64,000 nucleotides of DNA from Paracoccus sp. R12_2 (GTDB taxonomy: Bacteria > Pseudomonadota > Alphaproteobacteria > Rhodobacterales > Rhodobacteraceae). Each line of letters begins with the position of its first letter. Positions within the stretch are counted from its first letter, which is position 1. Position numbers and translations under genes: made by a program. The notes under the pieces are model-generated. The model was not told the DNA's origin and searched no databases. It saw only the letters and a list, made by a program, of their open reading frames with translations. Below, one piece after another: positions 53,550 through 62,249 of this stretch. The DNA is taken from assembly GCF_017744015.1 (NCBI RefSeq), contig NZ_JAGHRA010000006.1, forward strand, positions 162,628 to 226,627. Reading direction: 5' to 3'.

Positions 53550-55019
53550 ATGGCAACCGGAGTCTGGATCAGTCTGATCCTCTATTTCCTGCTGATGCTT
53601 GCCATCGGCGTTTATGCGTGGCGCAAGTCCACATCCAATTCAGAAGAATACATGCTTGGCGGTCGCAACCTGCCGCCCGCCGTCGCCGCATTGTCCGCCG
53701 GTGCCTCGGACATGAGCGGCTGGTTGCTGCTGGGTCTGCCGGGTGCGCTGTATGCGGCCGGGCTTGTCGAGGCGTGGATCGGGATCGGTCTGTTCGTGGG
53801 TGCGCTGGCGAACTGGATCATCGTCGCACCCAGACTGCGCGAGCAGACCGAGCGCTATGACAACTCTCTGACGATTCCGGGCTTTCTGGCCAATCGCTTT
53901 CCGACGCAGGCGTTGCCGCTGCGGGTCATTTCGGCGGTGGTGATCGTGGTATTCTTCGCGGTCTATACCGCCTCGGGGCTGGTTGGCGGCGGCAAGCTGT
54001 TCGCCAGCGCCTTTGATGGCAGCTATCAGGTCGGTGTCTGGCTGACCCTTGGCGTCGTCCTGGCCTATACGGTGGTTGGTGGCTTTCTGGCCGTCAGCCT
54101 GACCGACTTCGTGCAGGGCTGCATCATGATGCTGGCGCTGGTCATCATGCCGCTGGTCGTGCTGATGGGGCCGGGTGGCGGCGGCTTCGCGCAGGCGCAG
54201 GAAACCTTGGCCGGTGTCGATCCGAACTTCATGTCGCTGACGCAGGGTCTGACCCTGGTCGGCTTCCTGTCGGCGGTGACCTGGGGTCTTGGCTATTTCG
54301 GCCAGCCGCATATCATCGTCCGCTTCATGGCCGTGCGCAGCGTCGGCGAGGTCTCGACCGCCCGCAATATCGGCATGGGGTGGATGGCCGTGTCGCTGCT
54401 GGGTGCGATCGGTCTGGGGATCTTTGGCCGCGCCTATGTGGTGCGCAACGGGCTGACGATCGACGACCCCGAGACGATCTTCATCGTGCTGGCTGAACTG
54501 CTGTTCCACCCGCTGGTCACGGGCTTCCTGTTCGCCGCCCTTCTGGCCGCGATCATGAGCACCGTCAGCAGTCAACTTCTGGTATCGTCGTCGTCGCTGA
54601 CCGAAGATTTCTATCGCCTGTTCCTCAACCGCGACGCGGACGAGAAGACCCTGGTCCTTGTGGGCCGCGTCGCCGTTCTGGCAGTCGGCATCGTGGCCGC
54701 GATCATCGCGCGCGATCCCGATTCCAACGTGCTTTCGCTGGTCGCGCATGCATGGGCGGGCTTTGGTGCCGCGTTCGGGCCGCTGATCATCCTGTCGCTG
54801 ACCTGGTCCCGGATGACCGGACGCGGGGCGGTTGCGGGCCTGATCGTCGGTGCGGTGACGGTGATGGTGTGGACCTGGCTGGGGCTGAACTCCAGCTTCA
54901 TGGGTGGGCCCGGCGTCTATGAGATCATTCCCGGCTTCATCCTCGCGATGGCCGCGATCATCGTCGTCAGCCTGATGTCCGAGGCGAAGGGAGAGTTTCG
55001 TCCGCTGGCCAAAAGCTAA
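53550..55019 (+). CDS. putP: sodium/proline symporter (SSS family)
   Basis: 489 residues, thirteen predicted helices. Solute:sodium symporter features: LMLAIGVYAWRKSTSNSEEYMLGGRNLPPAVAALSAGASDMSGWLLLGLPGALY, DNSLTIPGFLANRF, VGGFLAVSLTDFVQGCIMM, GYFGQPHIIVRFMAVRS and LFAALLAAIMSTVSSQLLVSSSSLTEDFY (Na2 site Ser/Thr). The DMSGWLLLGLPGALY stretch matches PutP-type proline carriers. Ribosome site GAAGGAAGAAATT. No proline dehydrogenase gene nearby. Followed by a good intrinsic terminator. Confidence 0.92.
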   Translation: MATGVWISLILYFLLMLAIGVYAWRKSTSNSEEYMLGGRNLPPAVAALSAGASDMSGWLLLGLPGALYAAGLVEAWIGIGLFVGALANWIIVAPRLREQTERYDNSLTIPGFLANRFPTQALPLRVISAVVIVVFFAVYTASGLVGGGKLFASAFDGSYQVGVWLTLGVVLAYTVVGGFLAVSLTDFVQGCIMMLALVIMPLVVLMGPGGGGFAQAQETLAGVDPNFMSLTQGLTLVGFLSAVTWGLGYFGQPHIIVRFMAVRSVGEVSTARNIGMGWMAVSLLGAIGLGIFGRAYVVRNGLTIDDPETIFIVLAELLFHPLVTGFLFAALLAAIMSTVSSQLLVSSSSLTEDFYRLFLNRDADEKTLVLVGRVAVLAVGIVAAIIARDPDSNVLSLVAHAWAGFGAAFGPLIILSLTWSRMTGRGAVAGLIVGAVTVMVWTWLGLNSSFMGGPGVYEIIPGFILAMAAIIVVSLMSEAKGEFRPLAKS

Positions 55020-55086
55020 GGACGGGCTTCGCATTCGGTCCCGCGCAGGGCCGGGGACAGCCCCCGGCCATCGCGGGACGCATAAG

Positions 55087-55115
55087 GCGGCCGAGGTTCC
55101 CTCGGCCGCATTTTT
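55087..55115 (+). terminator. rho-independent terminator after putP
   Basis: GCGGCCGAGG (55087-55096) pairs with CCTCGGCCGC (55100-55109) across TTC, followed by ATTTTT. It lies about 70 bp past the stop codon. Confidence 0.8.
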
Positions 55116-55240
55116 GCATTGTGGACCTGCTTCCTCAAGGCGTTCGGGCGCATCTACAGGCGGTGGTTCGAGACGCCGGCGGTCTGCGCTCAATGAACGC
55201 GCGCCAGCGGCGCTGGAGCGCGGACCGCGATCTTCCGAGT

Positions 55241-55266
55241 AACATATTGCGATTCTGTGTTATGTT
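55241..55266. promoter_or_regulatory. candidate operator upstream of fccAB
   Basis: AACATA (55241-55246) and its reverse complement TATGTT (55261-55266) are spaced by 14 bases, about 30 bases before the fccA start, in the only AT-rich patch of this intergenic region. ArsR-type sulfur regulators (SoxR, BigR) often act just upstream of such genes. The arms are short and the assignment is a guess. Confidence 0.25.
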
Positions 55267-55297
55267 CGAATGGCGAACAAGGCGGATGAGGTCATCG

Positions 55298-56044
55298 ATG
55301 AATCGCAGCTTCAGGCGAGCACGACATATGGGGGTGGCCGCGGCGGCCATCATCTTGGCGGTGGCGACGCAAGGCCGGTCGGACCAGCAGCAAGGGGCGG
55401 CCCCGATCGGCGATGCAGAAGCCGGCGCCGCGGTCTTTGCCGAGGATTGCGCCGCCTGCCACCAGATCGGCAAGGGTGCCACGGATCAGGTCGGGCCACA
55501 GCTGACCGGCATCTTCGACCGCCCTGCGGGTGCAATCGAGGGGTTCGACTATTCGCCCGCGCTTCAGCGGATGGGGGCTGACGGTCTGATCTGGCGGCTG
55601 AAGACGCTGGACGCCTTTCTGGCAAATCCCGTCGCGATGGTCAGCGATACAGCGATGATCTTTGATGGTATCGCCGATAGCCCTCGCAGGCAGGATCTGC
55701 TGGCCTTCCTGCGTGCCCACTCGGCGCAGCCCGGCGATATTCCCGAATCCGCCCCGACGGCCAAGGCGATCCTGTTCGAACTGCCACCCGAAACCGCAGC
55801 GCTGGTTGGCGACCCGGAATATGGGCAATACCTGGCCCAGGAATGCGCCACCTGCCATCAGGGCGATGGCAGCGCCGAGGGTATTCCGGCGATTACCGGC
55901 TGGCCTGCGCCTGATTTCATGGCAGCGATGCACGCCTACAAGGCCAAGCTGCGCCCCCATCCGGTGATGCAGATGATGGCCGGGCGGCTGGATGACGAAC
56001 AGATCGCCGCGCTTGCAGCCTATTACGAACAGATCGGTGAGTGA
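55298..56044 (+). CDS. fccA: diheme cytochrome c, FccA/SoxE type
   Basis: 248 residues with a signal peptide (MGVAAAAIILAVATQG). Two class I cytochrome c domains: heme 1 at Cys51-Ala-Ala-Cys54-His55 with a likely Met ligand at 120 (SDTAMIF), and heme 2 at Cys183-Ala-Thr-Cys186-His187 with a likely Met in HPVMQMMAGRLDDEQ. It is the electron-accepting partner of the flavoprotein encoded next. Start at the ATG 55298, preceded by GAGG; upstream ATGs at 55286 and 55262 lack spacing. SoxE of Paracoccus sulfur-oxidising clusters has the same plan. Confidence 0.88.
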   Translation: MNRSFRRARHMGVAAAAIILAVATQGRSDQQQGAAPIGDAEAGAAVFAEDCAACHQIGKGATDQVGPQLTGIFDRPAGAIEGFDYSPALQRMGADGLIWRLKTLDAFLANPVAMVSDTAMIFDGIADSPRRQDLLAFLRAHSAQPGDIPESAPTAKAILFELPPETAALVGDPEYGQYLAQECATCHQGDGSAEGIPAITGWPAPDFMAAMHAYKAKLRPHPVMQMMAGRLDDEQIAALAAYYEQIGE

Positions 56045-56149
56045 GTTTCCTGCCCCCGGTGAACGCCAAATTCGGGTGCGGGACAGATTGACGGCAGCAA
56101 GCCGTCCGCAAGGCCGCAAAAGCCGGCCGCCAAAACAGGGAGGAAGACG

Positions 56150-57433
56150 ATGAGTTGGAACAGACGGCATTTTCTGGCGATGACCGGAATGGCCACCGGA
56201 ACGGCCCTGCTGCCGGCGCCGATGGTCATGGCGCAGGCGCGACCCCGTGTCGTGGTGATCGGCGGCGGCACCGGCGGCGCAACGGTCGCGCGCTATCTGG
56301 CCAAGGACAGCGAGGGCGCCCTTGATGTGCTGCTGATCGAGCCGACGCGGCGCTATTACACCTGCTATTTCTCGAATCTCTACCTTGGCGGGTTCTGGGA
56401 CTATGACGCGCTTGGCCACGGCTATGCCAATCTGGCGTCGGACAACGGCGTGAACGTCGTCCATGACTGGGCGATCGGGGTGGATCGTGACGCGCGGACG
56501 GTTCGCCTGGGCGGCGGCGGCAGCGTCGGCTATGAACGGCTGGTGGTCGCGCCGGGCATCGATTTCGTCGAGGGTTCGGTGCCGGGCTGGGATGTGTCCA
56601 GTCAGCACATCATGCCTCATGCCTACAAGGCCGGCAGCCAGACCCAGTTGCTGAAGGCGCAGATCGAGGCCATGCCCGAGGGGGGCACCTTTGCCATGGT
56701 GGCGCCCCCGAACCCCTATCGCTGCCCGCCGGGGCCCTATGAACGGGTGTCGATGGTCGCTCACCTGCTGAAACAGTCGAACCCCACCGCCAAGATCCTG
56801 ATCGTCGATCCGAAAGAGAGCTTTTCGAAACAGGCTCTGTTCGAGGAAGGCTGGCAAAAGCACTATTCAGGAATGATCACCCGGATCGGCCCCGATTTCG
56901 GCGGCAACAATGTCGAGGTGCGGCCCCAGACGATGGAGATCGTCATCGATGGCGAAGCTGAAAAGGCCGATGTCTGCAACGTCATTCCCGCACAGAAGGC
57001 GGGATTGATCGCGGCGGATGCGGGGCTGACCGATGACACGGGCTGGGCGCCGGTCACGCCCCAGGACATGCGGTCGCGGCTGGACCGGAATGTCTTCGTG
57101 CTGGGCGACAGTTCGGCGCAGGGCGACATGCCGAAATCGGGGTTCTCGGCCAACAGCCAGGCCAAGGTCGCGGCCAATGTCATCCGCGCTGACCTGACCG
57201 GCAGCAGGGCATTCCCGGCGCGCTACAGCAATACCTGCTGGTCGCTGATCGCCGATGGTGACGGGGTCAAGGTCGGCGCCTCTTACGAGCCGTCCGAGGA
57301 CAAGATCTCGTCGGTCGAAAGTTTCGTGTCGAAGACCGGCGAGGACACGGATCTGCGCCGCCAGACCTATGAAGAAAGCATCGGCTGGTACAAGGGCATC
57401 ACCGCGGATGTCTTTGGCGCGCCGACGGCCTGA
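56150..57433 (+). CDS. fccB: flavocytochrome c sulfide dehydrogenase, flavoprotein subunit (FccB/SoxF)
   Basis: 427 residues with a Tat signal (NRRHFLAMTGM, cleavage after AQA30). Mature enzyme: FAD Rossmann motif VVVIGGGTGGATVARYL, and Cys72 in YYTCYF, which is Cys42 of the mature chain, the position that carries covalent FAD in the Allochromatium enzyme. The redox-disulfide candidates are Cys192 (PYRCPPG) and Cys363 (SNTCWSL). FCSD C-terminal domain from about 355. Oxidises sulfide in the periplasm and passes electrons to the diheme cytochrome. Gap of 105 bp after fccA, ribosome site AGGGAGGAAG. No other sox gene here. Confidence 0.92.
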   Translation: MSWNRRHFLAMTGMATGTALLPAPMVMAQARPRVVVIGGGTGGATVARYLAKDSEGALDVLLIEPTRRYYTCYFSNLYLGGFWDYDALGHGYANLASDNGVNVVHDWAIGVDRDARTVRLGGGGSVGYERLVVAPGIDFVEGSVPGWDVSSQHIMPHAYKAGSQTQLLKAQIEAMPEGGTFAMVAPPNPYRCPPGPYERVSMVAHLLKQSNPTAKILIVDPKESFSKQALFEEGWQKHYSGMITRIGPDFGGNNVEVRPQTMEIVIDGEAEKADVCNVIPAQKAGLIAADAGLTDDTGWAPVTPQDMRSRLDRNVFVLGDSSAQGDMPKSGFSANSQAKVAANVIRADLTGSRAFPARYSNTCWSLIADGDGVKVGASYEPSEDKISSVESFVSKTGEDTDLRRQTYEESIGWYKGITADVFGAPTA

Positions 57434-57458
57434 CCCGGCGGTTCACCCGGAAAAGACA

Positions 57459-57495
57459 GACAGGGCCGGATGACGGCAGGTCATCCGGCCCTGTC
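57459..57495. terminator. very strong hairpin between fccB and preA
   Basis: GACAGGGCCGGATGAC (57459-57474) pairs perfectly over 16 bp with GTCATCCGGCCCTGTC (57480-57495) around a 5-base loop, between two convergent genes. No T-tract, so perhaps a bidirectional rho-assisted terminator or mRNA 3' barrier. Confidence 0.55.
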
Positions 57496-57515
57496 CAACC
57501 TCGGGCGGGCAGGGC

Positions 57516-58814
57516 CTATTCCGCGGCCTTGGACATCGGGTTGTTCGGATGCGTCGTCCAGTTGGCATAGCCGCCGCGCGGGATGCCAGTTCGCAGATCC
57601 GTCTCGTCCGGGGCCAGTTCGCGCATCGTGATGCAGTCCTCGACCGGACAGACATCGACGCACAGATTACACGCGACGCATTCCTCTTCGATGACCTCGA
57701 AGACCCGTCCCGGCCGCATTGCGACGGCCTGGTGGCTGGTATCCTCGCATGCGGCATAGCAGCGGCCGCACTTGATGCAGGCATCCTGATCGATCACCGC
57801 CTTGGTGACATAGTTCAGGTTCAACTGGTTCCAGTCAGTGACATTCGGCACCGCGCGACCGATCAGGTCCGACAGCGCCATGTCGTGCGTGTCCAGATAG
57901 TCGCGCAGGCCCGAGATCATTTCCTGCACGATCTTGAACCCGTAAGTCATCGCGGCGGTGCAGACCTGCACATTGCCGGCCCCCAGCGCCATGAATTCGG
58001 CTGCATCGCGCCATGTGGTGATGCCGCCTATACCGCTGATCGGCAGGCCGCGCGTCTCGGGGTGCCTGGCGATCTCGGCCACCATGTTCAGTGCGATGGG
58101 CTTGACCGCGGGGCCGCAATAGCCGCCATGCGCGCCCTTGCCGTCGATGGTCGGCTGCGGGGCGAACAGGTCCAGATCGACCGAGGTGATCGAATTGATC
58201 GTGTTGATCAGGCTGACCGCGTCGGCGCCGCCGCGCTTTGCGGCCTCGGCGGGCTTGCGGACATCGGTGATGTTGGGCGTCAGCTTCACGATGCAGGGCA
58301 TGCGCGAATACTGCTTCACCCAACGGGTCACCATTTCGATGTATTCCGGCACCTGACCGACTGCGCTGCCCATGCCGCGCTCGCTCATCCCGTGGGGGCA
58401 GCCGAAATTCAGTTCGACCCCATCGGCGCCGGTATCCTCGATCCGTTTCAGGATGTCGCGCCAGCTGTCCTCGTCGCACGGCACCATCAGGCTGATGATC
58501 AGCGCCCGGTCAGGATAGTCCCGCTTGACCGACTTTATCTCGCGCAGGTTCACCTCCAACGGGCGGTCTGTGATCAGTTCGATGTTGTTCAGCCCCAGCA
58601 CCCGCCGGTCCGGGCCGTGTATCACTCCGTAGCGCGGACCGTTGACGTTGACGACCGGCGGACCTTCGGATCCCAGCGTCTTCCAGACCACGCCGCCCCA
58701 GCCGGCCTGAAAGGCGCGCCGGACATTGTATTCCTTGTCGGTCGGCGGCGCCGAGGCCAGCCAGAACGGGTTCGGGGACTTGATCCCCACGAAGTCGCTG
58801 CGCAGATCGGTCAT
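57516..58814 (-). CDS. preA: NAD-dependent dihydropyrimidine dehydrogenase subunit PreA
   Basis: 432 residues. N-terminal DHOD-like FMN barrel (LRSDFVGIKSPNPFWLASAPPTDKEYNVRRAF, VELNFGCPHGMSERGMGSAVGQ, KLTPNITDVRKPAEAAKRGGADAVSLINTINS, PISGIGGITTWRDAAEFMALGAGNVQVCTAAM). A C-terminal double 4Fe-4S ferredoxin domain (CIKCGRCYAAC and CVACNLCVDVCP) receives electrons from PreT. Reduces uracil and thymine to the dihydro forms, first step of reductive pyrimidine catabolism. 14 bp after preT. Confidence 0.96.
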   Translation of the reverse strand: MTDLRSDFVGIKSPNPFWLASAPPTDKEYNVRRAFQAGWGGVVWKTLGSEGPPVVNVNGPRYGVIHGPDRRVLGLNNIELITDRPLEVNLREIKSVKRDYPDRALIISLMVPCDEDSWRDILKRIEDTGADGVELNFGCPHGMSERGMGSAVGQVPEYIEMVTRWVKQYSRMPCIVKLTPNITDVRKPAEAAKRGGADAVSLINTINSITSVDLDLFAPQPTIDGKGAHGGYCGPAVKPIALNMVAEIARHPETRGLPISGIGGITTWRDAAEFMALGAGNVQVCTAAMTYGFKIVQEMISGLRDYLDTHDMALSDLIGRAVPNVTDWNQLNLNYVTKAVIDQDACIKCGRCYAACEDTSHQAVAMRPGRVFEVIEEECVACNLCVDVCPVEDCITMRELAPDETDLRTGIPRGGYANWTTHPNNPMSKAAE

Positions 58815-58828
58815 GTTCCTGCCCTTTC

Positions 58829-60190
58829 TCAGCCGGGGATTTCCACGGGGCGGCCCATCAGTCGGGCGTCGATGTCCTCGGCCGCGTCGCGACCTTCGGC
58901 CACCGCCGTCACGGTCAGGTCGTCGCCACCCGCCGCACAGTCTCCGCCCGCCCAGACACCGTCGATGCTGGTTCTGCCGGGCCCGGTGACCGCGATCTTG
59001 CCGCTGCCGGTCAGTGCAAGCGTGTCAAGGGGTTCTTCCAACCGCTGTCCGATCGCCTTGAAGACCTGATCCGCCTTCAGCCGGAACCGGTTCTCGGTCA
59101 GGTGGACCTGGCCTTCGACCACGGCGGTATAGGCGAACTCGACCGCTTGGGCCTGACCATCGCCGCCGATCACCGCGACAGGCGCCGCGCCGGTAATGAT
59201 GCGCACGCCCTTGCTGGCGGCATGATCCTGTTCGTGCTGCGAAGCCCCCATCTGGTCGCGCGTGCGGCGATAGACCATGGTGACGTTCTCGGCCCCCAGC
59301 AGCCGTGCCTGCACGGCGGCATCGACGGCGGTCATGCCGCCACCGATCACCACCACGTCACGTCCGATGGGCAGCGACAGAAGATCGCCGCATTGCCGCA
59401 GATCGCCGATGAAATCCACCGCATCGCGGACGTTCCGAAAACCCTCGCCCTCCGCCCGCAAGGCGTTCACCGCGCCCAGGCCGATGCCCAGAAAGACCGC
59501 GTCGAAATCATTCTGCAGGCTGTCCAGCGTCAGATCGCGTCCCAGCGCCTTGCGCGTCTCGATCGTGATCCCGCCGATGCCCATCAGCCATTCGACCTCG
59601 GCCTGTGCAAAGCCGTCGACTGTCTTGTAGCTGGCGATGCCGTATTCGTTCAGCCCGCCCGGCTTGCCGCGTGCATCGAAGATCGTCACGTCGTGACCTT
59701 TTGCCGCCAGACGATGCGCGCAGGACAGGCCGGCAGGCCCGGCGCCCACGACGGCGATGCGCTTGCCGGTCGGGTCGGCGCGACGGAAGGGATGACCCTG
59801 CTGCGCCATCAGCCCGTCTGTCGCATAGCGCTGCAGGGCACCGATCCGGACCGGTTCCGCCTCGGCATCCATCCGCACGCAGGCACCTTCGCACAGGTTT
59901 TCGGTCGGGCACACGCGGGCGCACATGCCGCCCAGGATATTGGCGTGAAAGATGGTCATCGCCGCCGCGTCGGGCGTGCCCGTGGCGATCTGGCGGATGA
60001 ACAGAGGGATATCGATTCCGGTCGGACAGGCCGTGATGCAGGGGGCGTCGTGGCAGAAATAGCAGCGATCTGCCGCAACCCGTGCCTCGTGAGGGTCCAA
60101 GGGGGGCGCGACATCCGTGAAATTCGCGGCCAATTCATCGGGTGTCAGCCGACCGGAAACAATTCCGGGCGACAGTCTGGCTTGGGACAT
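58829..60190 (-). CDS. preT: NAD-dependent dihydropyrimidine dehydrogenase subunit PreT
   Basis: 453 residues, GltD-like. N-terminal helical 4Fe-4S domain with Cys clusters (RCYFCHDAPCITACPTGIDI and MCARVCPTENLCEGAC), then FAD motif IAVVGAGPAGLSCAHRLAAKGHDVTIFDARGKPGG, NAD motif VVVIGGGMTAVDAAVQARLLGAENV and a closing GVWAGGDCAAGGDDLTVTAVAEGRDAAEDI. Takes electrons from NAD(P)H and passes them to PreA. The ATG at 60190 follows GGAGACGCAA; the longer frame to 60283 would cross the RutR-like palindrome. Later pathway genes (hydantoinase, beta-ureidopropionase) are not in the window. Confidence 0.95.
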   Translation of the reverse strand: MSQARLSPGIVSGRLTPDELAANFTDVAPPLDPHEARVAADRCYFCHDAPCITACPTGIDIPLFIRQIATGTPDAAAMTIFHANILGGMCARVCPTENLCEGACVRMDAEAEPVRIGALQRYATDGLMAQQGHPFRRADPTGKRIAVVGAGPAGLSCAHRLAAKGHDVTIFDARGKPGGLNEYGIASYKTVDGFAQAEVEWLMGIGGITIETRKALGRDLTLDSLQNDFDAVFLGIGLGAVNALRAEGEGFRNVRDAVDFIGDLRQCGDLLSLPIGRDVVVIGGGMTAVDAAVQARLLGAENVTMVYRRTRDQMGASQHEQDHAASKGVRIITGAAPVAVIGGDGQAQAVEFAYTAVVEGQVHLTENRFRLKADQVFKAIGQRLEEPLDTLALTGSGKIAVTGPGRTSIDGVWAGGDCAAGGDDLTVTAVAEGRDAAEDIDARLMGRPVEIPG

Positions 60191-60243
60191 TTGCGTCTCC
60201 TGGCTCACCTGTTGGTACGAATCAGGCTGGCACAGGTCTGAAA

Positions 60244-60261
60244 TTTTATCAAATGGTAAAA
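60244..60261 (-). promoter_or_regulatory. candidate RutR-type operator of preTA
   Basis: The 18-mer TTTTATCAAATGGTAAAA is a near-perfect palindrome (one wobble). Its inner 16 bases on the minus strand (TTTACCATTTGATAAA) match the RutR operator TTGACCA-NN-TGGTCAA at 11 of 14 informative positions. RutR, a TetR-family uracil-responsive repressor, controls pyrimidine catabolism, and the site lies about 54 bases before the preT start, where a promoter would be. No rutR gene is in the window. Confidence 0.5.
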
Positions 60262-60288
60262 CTACGACCGGCGGGCTTTGCACAAATT

Positions 60289-61587
60289 TCAGGCGGGCAG
60301 GGTCAGGATCGCCGAAAGCCCGCCAAGCGCGCTGCGCTCAAGGCGCAGGTCGCCGCCATGCAACGCGGCAAGATCGGCCACGATGGCAAGCCCCAGTCCC
60401 GACCCCGAGACTCCGTGTTCGTCCAGCCGTCCGCCACGGATCAACGCCCTTGGTGCGTCGGTCTGGGCCATGCCGGGGCCGTCATCCTCGACCCGCAGCG
60501 TCACCGTTCCGGCGTCCATCGTCACCGCGATGCGCAATTTGTGCCGACCCCATTTCACCGCGTTGTCGGCAAGATTGCCGATCATTTCCTCAAGATCCTG
60601 ACGTTCTCCGGCGAAGCCCGCATCTTCGGGGCAATCGATCCGGGCAGTGATATGCTTGTCCTGCATCGGCCAGCGCAGCACCAGAAGGATGTCGTCGATC
60701 ACCGCCTTCACCGGGGTTCGCTGTCCCAACACCCTTGGCCCGGCCGATCTTGCCCGCCGCAAATGCCAGCCGATCAGCCGGTCCATCCGCGTGATCAGCA
60801 ACTGTCCCGTGTGATCGGGTGGCAATTCATTGGCCAGTGCCGCCAGCGGGGTTTTCAGCGAATGGGCCAGATTGCCCAGATGCTGCCGGGAACGGGCCAG
60901 CAGGGTGGCATTCTGATCCAGTGCCGCGTTGATCTCGGCGGTCAGGGGGCGCAATTCGCTGACATCGGGCATGGGCAGGCGATCCGCCTGACCGGCGCGA
61001 ACGCGGCGCAGATCGGCGCCGACGCGGGTCAGACTGCGCAAACCGACCTGCACCTGAATGATGCTGGCCGCGGCCAGTCCCGCGCCCAGAACGATCAGCG
61101 CGATCGCCAGCGGGCGCCGGATCTGGCGCAGGCTGTCGCGGATCTGGGCCTGGGGCGCGGTGACGGTGACAGCGACCAGCGCGTCGCTTTCCGGCACGGT
61201 GACTTCGCGTCGCAACACCCGCAAGGCAGCGCCATCGGCGCCGCTGCCGCGACCTCCCAGAAAATTTCCGCCGGGCCCGTTCAGGCGCCCGTCCAGCAAG
61301 GAATTGGACCGTGCCACCACCCGGCCCTCGGCAGCGACCTGCCAGTACCAGCCGCTGAGCGGCAGGCCGAACCGGGCATCGGGTGGCAAGCCCTCGACCG
61401 CGATTCGGCCATCCCCGCCCACCTCCACTGTGGCGATCAGCGTGTCGGCGACAGCCTCGGCCTCGGCGTCGAAACGCCCGGTCACGAAATCATCGAGTAG
61501 CCCCGAGATGAAGATGAACGCCGCCAGCAGAGCAGCCGTCAGCCAGACCGCCCCCAGCACCAGAAGCCGCGCGCGGATCGAACGCAT
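60289..61587 (-). CDS. two-component sensor histidine kinase (PhoQ-like)
   Basis: 432 residues. TM1 about 7-29 (LLVLGAVWLTAALLAAFIFIS), periplasmic sensor domain about 30-155, TM2 about 157-178, a HAMP-like linker (LRSLTRVGADLRRVRAGQADRLP), H-box with His242 in LGNLAHSLKTPLAALANEL, and ATPase boxes NLADNAVKWG, VEDDGPGM and GSGLGLAIVADLAALHGG. The short acidic sensor resembles PhoQ/PepSY-linked kinases. Its ATG overlaps the response-regulator stop by one base (TGATG). 98 bp before preT, same strand. Confidence 0.93.
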   Translation of the reverse strand: MRSIRARLLVLGAVWLTAALLAAFIFISGLLDDFVTGRFDAEAEAVADTLIATVEVGGDGRIAVEGLPPDARFGLPLSGWYWQVAAEGRVVARSNSLLDGRLNGPGGNFLGGRGSGADGAALRVLRREVTVPESDALVAVTVTAPQAQIRDSLRQIRRPLAIALIVLGAGLAAASIIQVQVGLRSLTRVGADLRRVRAGQADRLPMPDVSELRPLTAEINAALDQNATLLARSRQHLGNLAHSLKTPLAALANELPPDHTGQLLITRMDRLIGWHLRRARSAGPRVLGQRTPVKAVIDDILLVLRWPMQDKHITARIDCPEDAGFAGERQDLEEMIGNLADNAVKWGRHKLRIAVTMDAGTVTLRVEDDGPGMAQTDAPRALIRGGRLDEHGVSGSGLGLAIVADLAALHGGDLRLERSALGGLSAILTLPA

Positions 61588-62249
61588 CAGCCCTGCGCCC
61601 GCAGCACATATCCCGCGCCGCGCCGGGTCTGGATCAACCCGTCGCCGATCTTGCGGCGCAGCCGCCCGATGACCACCTCGATCGACTTGAAATCGCGGTC
61701 GGTTTCGGCCTCGTACAGATGTTCGGATAGCTCTGTGCGGCTGACGACCCGATCCTGGTGATGGATCAGATAGGACAGGATGCGGGTCTCGAACGCGGTC
61801 AGCTTCAGGGCGATGCCGTCGCGGGTGATGACACCCAGCTGGCTGTCCAGTTGCAGCGGCCCTGCGGCAATCACCGGACGCGCATGGCCTGCGGCCCGAC
61901 GGATCAAGGTCCGGGCCCGCAGCACGACCTCGTCCAGGCGGAACGGCTTGACGGCATAATCGTCCGCGCCCGCGCGGAACCCTGCGACCTTGTCGGTCCA
62001 GTCGCCCCGCGCGGTCAGGATCAGCACCGGAACGGTGATCCCCTGATCGCGCCAGCGGGTCAGAACCTCGATCCCCGGCAGGCCTGGCAGGCCCAGATCA
62101 AGGATCGCCACGTCATAGGCTTCGGTCGCGCCCAGGAATTCGCCCTCGACCCCGTCGGCTGCGCGGTCGGTCACGAAACCCGCATCCTGAAACGCTGTGA
62201 CCAGCTGTTCGGACAGCAATGGATCATCCTCGACAATCAGGGCGCGCAT
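61587..62249 (-). CDS. OmpR/PhoP-family response regulator
   Basis: 220 residues. Receiver domain 1-115: acidic pocket Glu7-Asp8-Asp9 (IVEDDPLL), phospho-acceptor Asp51 (AILDLGLPGLPG), LTARGD and VKPF lysine. C-terminal winged-helix DNA-binding domain with AFETRILSYLIHHQDRVVSRTELSEHLYE and SIEVVIGRLRRKIGDGLIQTRRGAGYVL. Cognate regulator of the kinase downstream. The gene starts immediately after the PepSY-protein stop, so it is expressed from the same promoter as that protein. Confidence 0.95.
   Translation of the reverse strand: MRALIVEDDPLLSEQLVTAFQDAGFVTDRAADGVEGEFLGATEAYDVAILDLGLPGLPGIEVLTRWRDQGITVPVLILTARGDWTDKVAGFRAGADDYAVKPFRLDEVVLRARTLIRRAAGHARPVIAAGPLQLDSQLGVITRDGIALKLTAFETRILSYLIHHQDRVVSRTELSEHLYEAETDRDFKSIEVVIGRLRRKIGDGLIQTRRGAGYVLRAQG

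Noticed and set aside
53640..56863. Long minus-strand frames (517 and 523 aa) opposite putP and fccAB
   Set aside because: Composition is dominated by Arg/Gln/His/Asp, no ribosome sites, and the plus-strand genes carry intact active-site residues.
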